NCBI GenBank assembly: GCA_031255875.1
Contig: JAIRRR010000024.1
Location: forward strand, 1-8,359
Length of the DNA stretch: 8,359 nt
Direction: 5' to 3'
Source: Treponema sp.
GTDB taxonomy: Bacteria; Spirochaetota; Spirochaetia; Treponematales; Breznakiellaceae
Position 1 is the first letter of the stretch; each line of letters opens with the position of its first letter. Positions 6,218 through 8,359 of this stretch are shown here, one piece after another. The notes below the pieces were generated by a model. The model made no database searches and was not told the origin of the DNA. It worked only from the letters and a program-made list of their open reading frames with translations. Position numbers and translations under genes: made by a program.

Positions 6218-7027
6218 ATGAGAAAATCATCCAGCGTATCGGCAATCTTTGTAATCATCGTGCTTTTGGCCCTGGGAGGGGCGGTTTTTTTCCTGGGATG
6301 GATACACTTGCCGGTCCCGCCCGGCTCTTACGGGGTCATGCGGACAAAAACCCACGGGGTTTATCCCGAGCTCATCCAGGACGGCCGGTTCCGCTGGGTC
6401 TGGTACAAGCTGATCCCTACCAACGCGGCCGTAACAGTTTATTCGCCGAGCCGGATAGAACGGCCCTTCAGCATAAGCGGCACCCTGCCTTCGGCGGATG
6501 TATACCGGGGTTTTGCCTCACTGACCACGGATTTTTCCTACAGCCTGGACGGCTCTTTCGCCTTCAGAGTCAGAACCGAATCCCTGCCCGCCCTGACGGA
6601 AAGCCAGGGCCTGGCCGGGCAGGACGACCTGGAAAAGCTGGAGGCTTCCCTGGCGGCCCAAATCAGCACCTTTATAAGCCGGCGTATTAACGAATACCGG
6701 AAAGAGCCGGAAACGCTTCTGGGCGACGGCCTCCCGGAGCTTTTAAAACAGGAAATTTCCGCCGCGTATCCCGATGCCAGCGTCCTCGACGTGACGGTGG
6801 ACACGGTCAGGCTCCCGGATTTTGCCCTATACACTTCCCTCCGCCTGCTCTACCAGGATTATCTGGCCAACCAGCGCCAATTATTGACGGAAGATATCAG
6901 GGAAGCGGCGGCCAGGAACGTAAACACCCGGCTTAAGCTTGACGAACTGGCTAAATACGGTGAATTATTGACCAGGTATCCTATCCTTCTGGAGTACCTC
7001 GGGATAGAGAACGCCGGTTCCCGGTAA
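6218..7027 (+). CDS. Membrane-anchored SPFH/band-7-like protein
   Basis: The 269-aa product has a short basic start (MRKSSS), one strong hydrophobic helix (about 9-30), then a soluble part, so it is probably a type II anchored protein facing the periplasm. After the helix, VPPGSYGVMRTKTHGV with a following IQDGRF and IPTNAAVTVY recalls the opening of SPFH/band-7 domains (stomatin, prohibitin, HflK). Next comes a stretch like FSYSLDGSFAFRVRTESLPAL, as in the part of SPFH proteins where a beta-strand Asp-Gly turn precedes the mixed alpha/beta core. The C-terminal third is mostly helical. Length is short for HflK, and no protease or partner gene is adjacent, so I give only the superfamily. Translation starts directly at the predicted transcription start. 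The ATG is fixed by the promoter position and the charged residues before the helix. Confidence 0.65.
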   Translation: MRKSSSVSAIFVIIVLLALGGAVFFLGWIHLPVPPGSYGVMRTKTHGVYPELIQDGRFRWVWYKLIPTNAAVTVYSPSRIERPFSISGTLPSADVYRGFASLTTDFSYSLDGSFAFRVRTESLPALTESQGLAGQDDLEKLEASLAAQISTFISRRINEYRKEPETLLGDGLPELLKQEISAAYPDASVLDVTVDTVRLPDFALYTSLRLLYQDYLANQRQLLTEDIREAAARNVNTRLKLDELAKYGELLTRYPILLEYLGIENAGSR

Positions 7028-7052
7028 CGGTAGGCGCGGGCCAGTTGTTATA

Positions 7053-7080
7053 CCTGTAGTACCGCATTTCATTTTACAGG
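7053..7080 (+). promoter_or_regulatory. Inverted repeat overlapping the ribosome binding site of the outer-membrane barrel gene
   Basis: CCTGTA (7053-7058) and TACAGG (7075-7080) are perfect complements around a 16-base loop. The right arm covers the first three bases of the Shine-Dalgarno AGGAG (7078-7082), which lies six bases before the ATG at 7089. In the RNA the hairpin would partly hide the ribosome site. No T-run suggests a terminator. Confidence 0.35.
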
Positions 7081-7088
7081 AGTTTTGC

Positions 7089-7754
7089 ATGGGTTTGATG
7101 CTTCGAAAGCGCTGTCCCGTTCTGTTGGTCTTTTTTCTTCTGGTATCCCTTTTTGCCGTTTCCGCCCAGGAAAACGGCGGCGGGGACGGCGGGGACGATG
7201 TCCCTATCGAGTCTGACTGGGATTCAGGGCCGGTCACGCTTTACACGGCCGGGGACAAGACCTTTTCCATTGCGATCGGGGCTTTGTTCCCGGTGCTTTT
7301 TCTGAATAACGACTGGCAGCCCTACGCCCAGAATTATCCGATAGGGAATATCAATATAGGCGCCACAGGCTCGCTGTCCTTTAATTACTTCCTCTCGCCC
7401 CACCTGTTTGTGGGCGGGGAGATACAGGGGATGTTCGCGGGGACCCTGGGGGGCAATATGCTCTACATTGTCCCCATGGGAATAAAGGCGGGCTACCAGT
7501 TTATCGCCGGCCGTTTTGAATTCCCGCTCTCGCTGATGGTGGGAATGGCGCCGCAAACCTACAGCAACAATGTCGGGTATTTCGGCTTTTTTCTGAAACC
7601 CCAGGGGTCCGCGTTCTGGCGCTTCAACCCCGAGTGGTCATTCGGCCTTAACGCCGGCTGGTGGTTTGTCCCCCAGTGGCCGGCGACAGGGCCGGAGCAC
7701 AACCGTTACGGGAATTTTGTCGAGCTGACTCTCGCGGCCCGTTATCACTTTTAG
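7089..7754 (+). CDS. Predicted eight-strand outer-membrane beta-barrel protein
   Basis: The product is a 221-aa exported protein. A signal peptide is clear: R6, K7, R8, hydrophobic core 10-23, likely cleavage after A26 (AVSA|QE). A short acidic Gly/Asp linker (27-47) follows. The rest alternates polar and hydrophobic residues in about eight strands: TFSIAIGALFPV, INIGATGSLSF, LFVGGEIQGMF, LYIVPMGIKAGY, RFEFPLSLMVGM, GFFLKPQGSAFW, WSFGLNAGWWFV and VELTLAARYHF. The last ends in Phe, as expected of a BAM-recognised barrel signal. Aromatic girdles and turn-rich loops (for example NNDWQPYAQNY) fit an outer-membrane barrel. It resembles the small barrels described in treponemes (TP0733 and TP0126 types) in size and plan; family assignment is not certain. 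A good AGGAG lies six bases upstream. The next gene starts 10 bases after the stop. Confidence 0.8.
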   Translation: MGLMLRKRCPVLLVFFLLVSLFAVSAQENGGGDGGDDVPIESDWDSGPVTLYTAGDKTFSIAIGALFPVLFLNNDWQPYAQNYPIGNINIGATGSLSFNYFLSPHLFVGGEIQGMFAGTLGGNMLYIVPMGIKAGYQFIAGRFEFPLSLMVGMAPQTYSNNVGYFGFFLKPQGSAFWRFNPEWSFGLNAGWWFVPQWPATGPEHNRYGNFVELTLAARYHF

Positions 7755-7764
7755 GACAGAATTC

Positions 7765-8359
7765 ATGAAAACAATGCCAGGAAAAATTACACCCGCAATC
7801 AACGCCGCCGTTTTCCGCGCGCTGCCCCTCTTCCTGCCCCTTGCCGCGGCGCTGTTTTTCGCCTCGTGCAGCCAGGACGATATATTTTACCAGGTCGAAT
7901 ACGAGACCAAGCTGAGAGACCCCCTTATAGAAGGGGGCCCCGGGCAGCTTGTAAAATTTAACGACGCCCTCTACGTGGCTTCGGGATCGGTCTGGACTTA
8001 TCCCGACTCCGGCGGGGGCTGGCGGAAAATGTCCCCCCAGCCCCCGGGGATCAAGATCCTGGACATTGCCGCCACCACGAAGTATTTATACGCCGTTACA
8101 AACAACGGCGTTAGTCTGGGCGATTCCGGATACTGGCGGCTCGAAAAAGGCGGATCCGAATGGAAATCTGTTCAGCGCCCGTCCCATCCTTATCCGAACG
8201 CCATTTACGGCACGGACGACACCCTCTTTGTCGCGGCGGCATCGGGCAGTTATTATGCGGTATACGCCTTGAATGACAACCCCCAGGGCTCGCAATTCAG
8301 CCTAATTCGGGATTCGGGCAGCCAGGGGAAAGGGATGCTGATGGGCGCCGTTAAGTGGG
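7765..8359 (+). CDS. Lipoprotein with propeller-like repeats (3' partial)
   Basis: A lipoprotein gene begins at ATG 7765, behind an AGGA that overlaps the preceding stop codon, and runs off the window in frame after 198 complete codons. The signal has K2 and K7, a hydrophobic stretch 17-33, and a lipobox F-A-S-C with C35 as the lipidated residue. The mature part opens polar (SQDDIFYQVEYETK), then shows recurring units of the form position-strand, a short exposed segment and a Trp: GQLVKFNDALYVASG...VWTY, ILDIAATTKYLYAVTNNGVS...WRLEKGGSEW, and NAIYGTDDTLFVAAASG. These look like blades of a beta-propeller of the BNR/YCF48 or YVTN sort, though no full Asp-box is seen. It is probably co-transcribed with the outer-membrane barrel gene and may sit on the periplasmic or surface side of the same membrane. 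Function unknown. Confidence 0.8.
   Translation, partial: MKTMPGKITPAINAAVFRALPLFLPLAAALFFASCSQDDIFYQVEYETKLRDPLIEGGPGQLVKFNDALYVASGSVWTYPDSGGGWRKMSPQPPGIKILDIAATTKYLYAVTNNGVSLGDSGYWRLEKGGSEWKSVQRPSHPYPNAIYGTDDTLFVAAASGSYYAVYALNDNPQGSQFSLIRDSGSQGKGMLMGAVKW

Noticed and set aside
8066..8272. 68-codon + strand frame near the right edge
   Set aside because: It is an out-of-frame reading inside the lipoprotein gene that starts at 7765.
1..8359. CRISPR array, tRNA, rRNA, insertion sequence or phage genes
   Set aside because: No regularly spaced repeats, cloverleaf-like sequence, transposase motifs or phage proteins were seen on either strand.

Overview
The window is GC-rich (visibly around 60 %) and densely coded, with nine genes. 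I read it as chromosomal DNA of a spirochaete, most like the GC-richer Treponema/Breznakiella-type lineages. The reasons are the lipoprotein signals of the form F-A-S-C and F-A-G-C, several exported proteins of no wide distribution, a small predicted eight-strand outer-membrane barrel, and short AT-rich islands used as promoters. This lineage call is inference from style; no rRNA or marker gene is present.

Left part, + strand (1-2268): the 3' part of a WecA/TagO-type polyprenyl-phosphate GlcNAc-1-phosphate transferase, then a complete NifS/IscS-type cysteine desulfurase with an unusually contracted N-terminus, closed by a good intrinsic terminator.

Middle, + strand (2269-5370): a 250-base gap holding two perfect short-loop hairpins leads into a secreted protein that joins a BNR/Asp-box propeller-like region to a DUF4015 (COG1306) glycoside-hydrolase-like TIM barrel. 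A small lipoprotein of unknown function follows, behind an AT-rich, palindrome-bearing spacer.

Minus-strand pair (5404-6197): a three-helix membrane protein and an AroH-class chorismate mutase overlap by ATGA and should form one transcript. They converge on the lipoprotein gene with only 33 bases between stop codons.

Right part, + strand (6218-8359): a membrane-anchored SPFH/band-7-like protein is divergent from the membrane protein gene, with 20 bases between the two start codons. Next come a predicted eight-strand outer-membrane barrel and a lipoprotein with propeller-like repeats that runs off the window. The last two genes are 10 bases apart and probably co-transcribed.

Most products act at the envelope: one lipid-linked sugar transferase, one secreted hydrolase-like protein, two lipoproteins, one outer-membrane barrel and two membrane-anchored proteins. 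Two metabolic enzymes (cysteine desulfurase, chorismate mutase) are interspersed. I found no mobile element, CRISPR array, tRNA or rRNA, and no clear new defence or biosynthetic system. The most notable sequence signal is the overlapping divergent promoter at 6183-6218, where both genes appear to start translation at or next to the first transcribed base.
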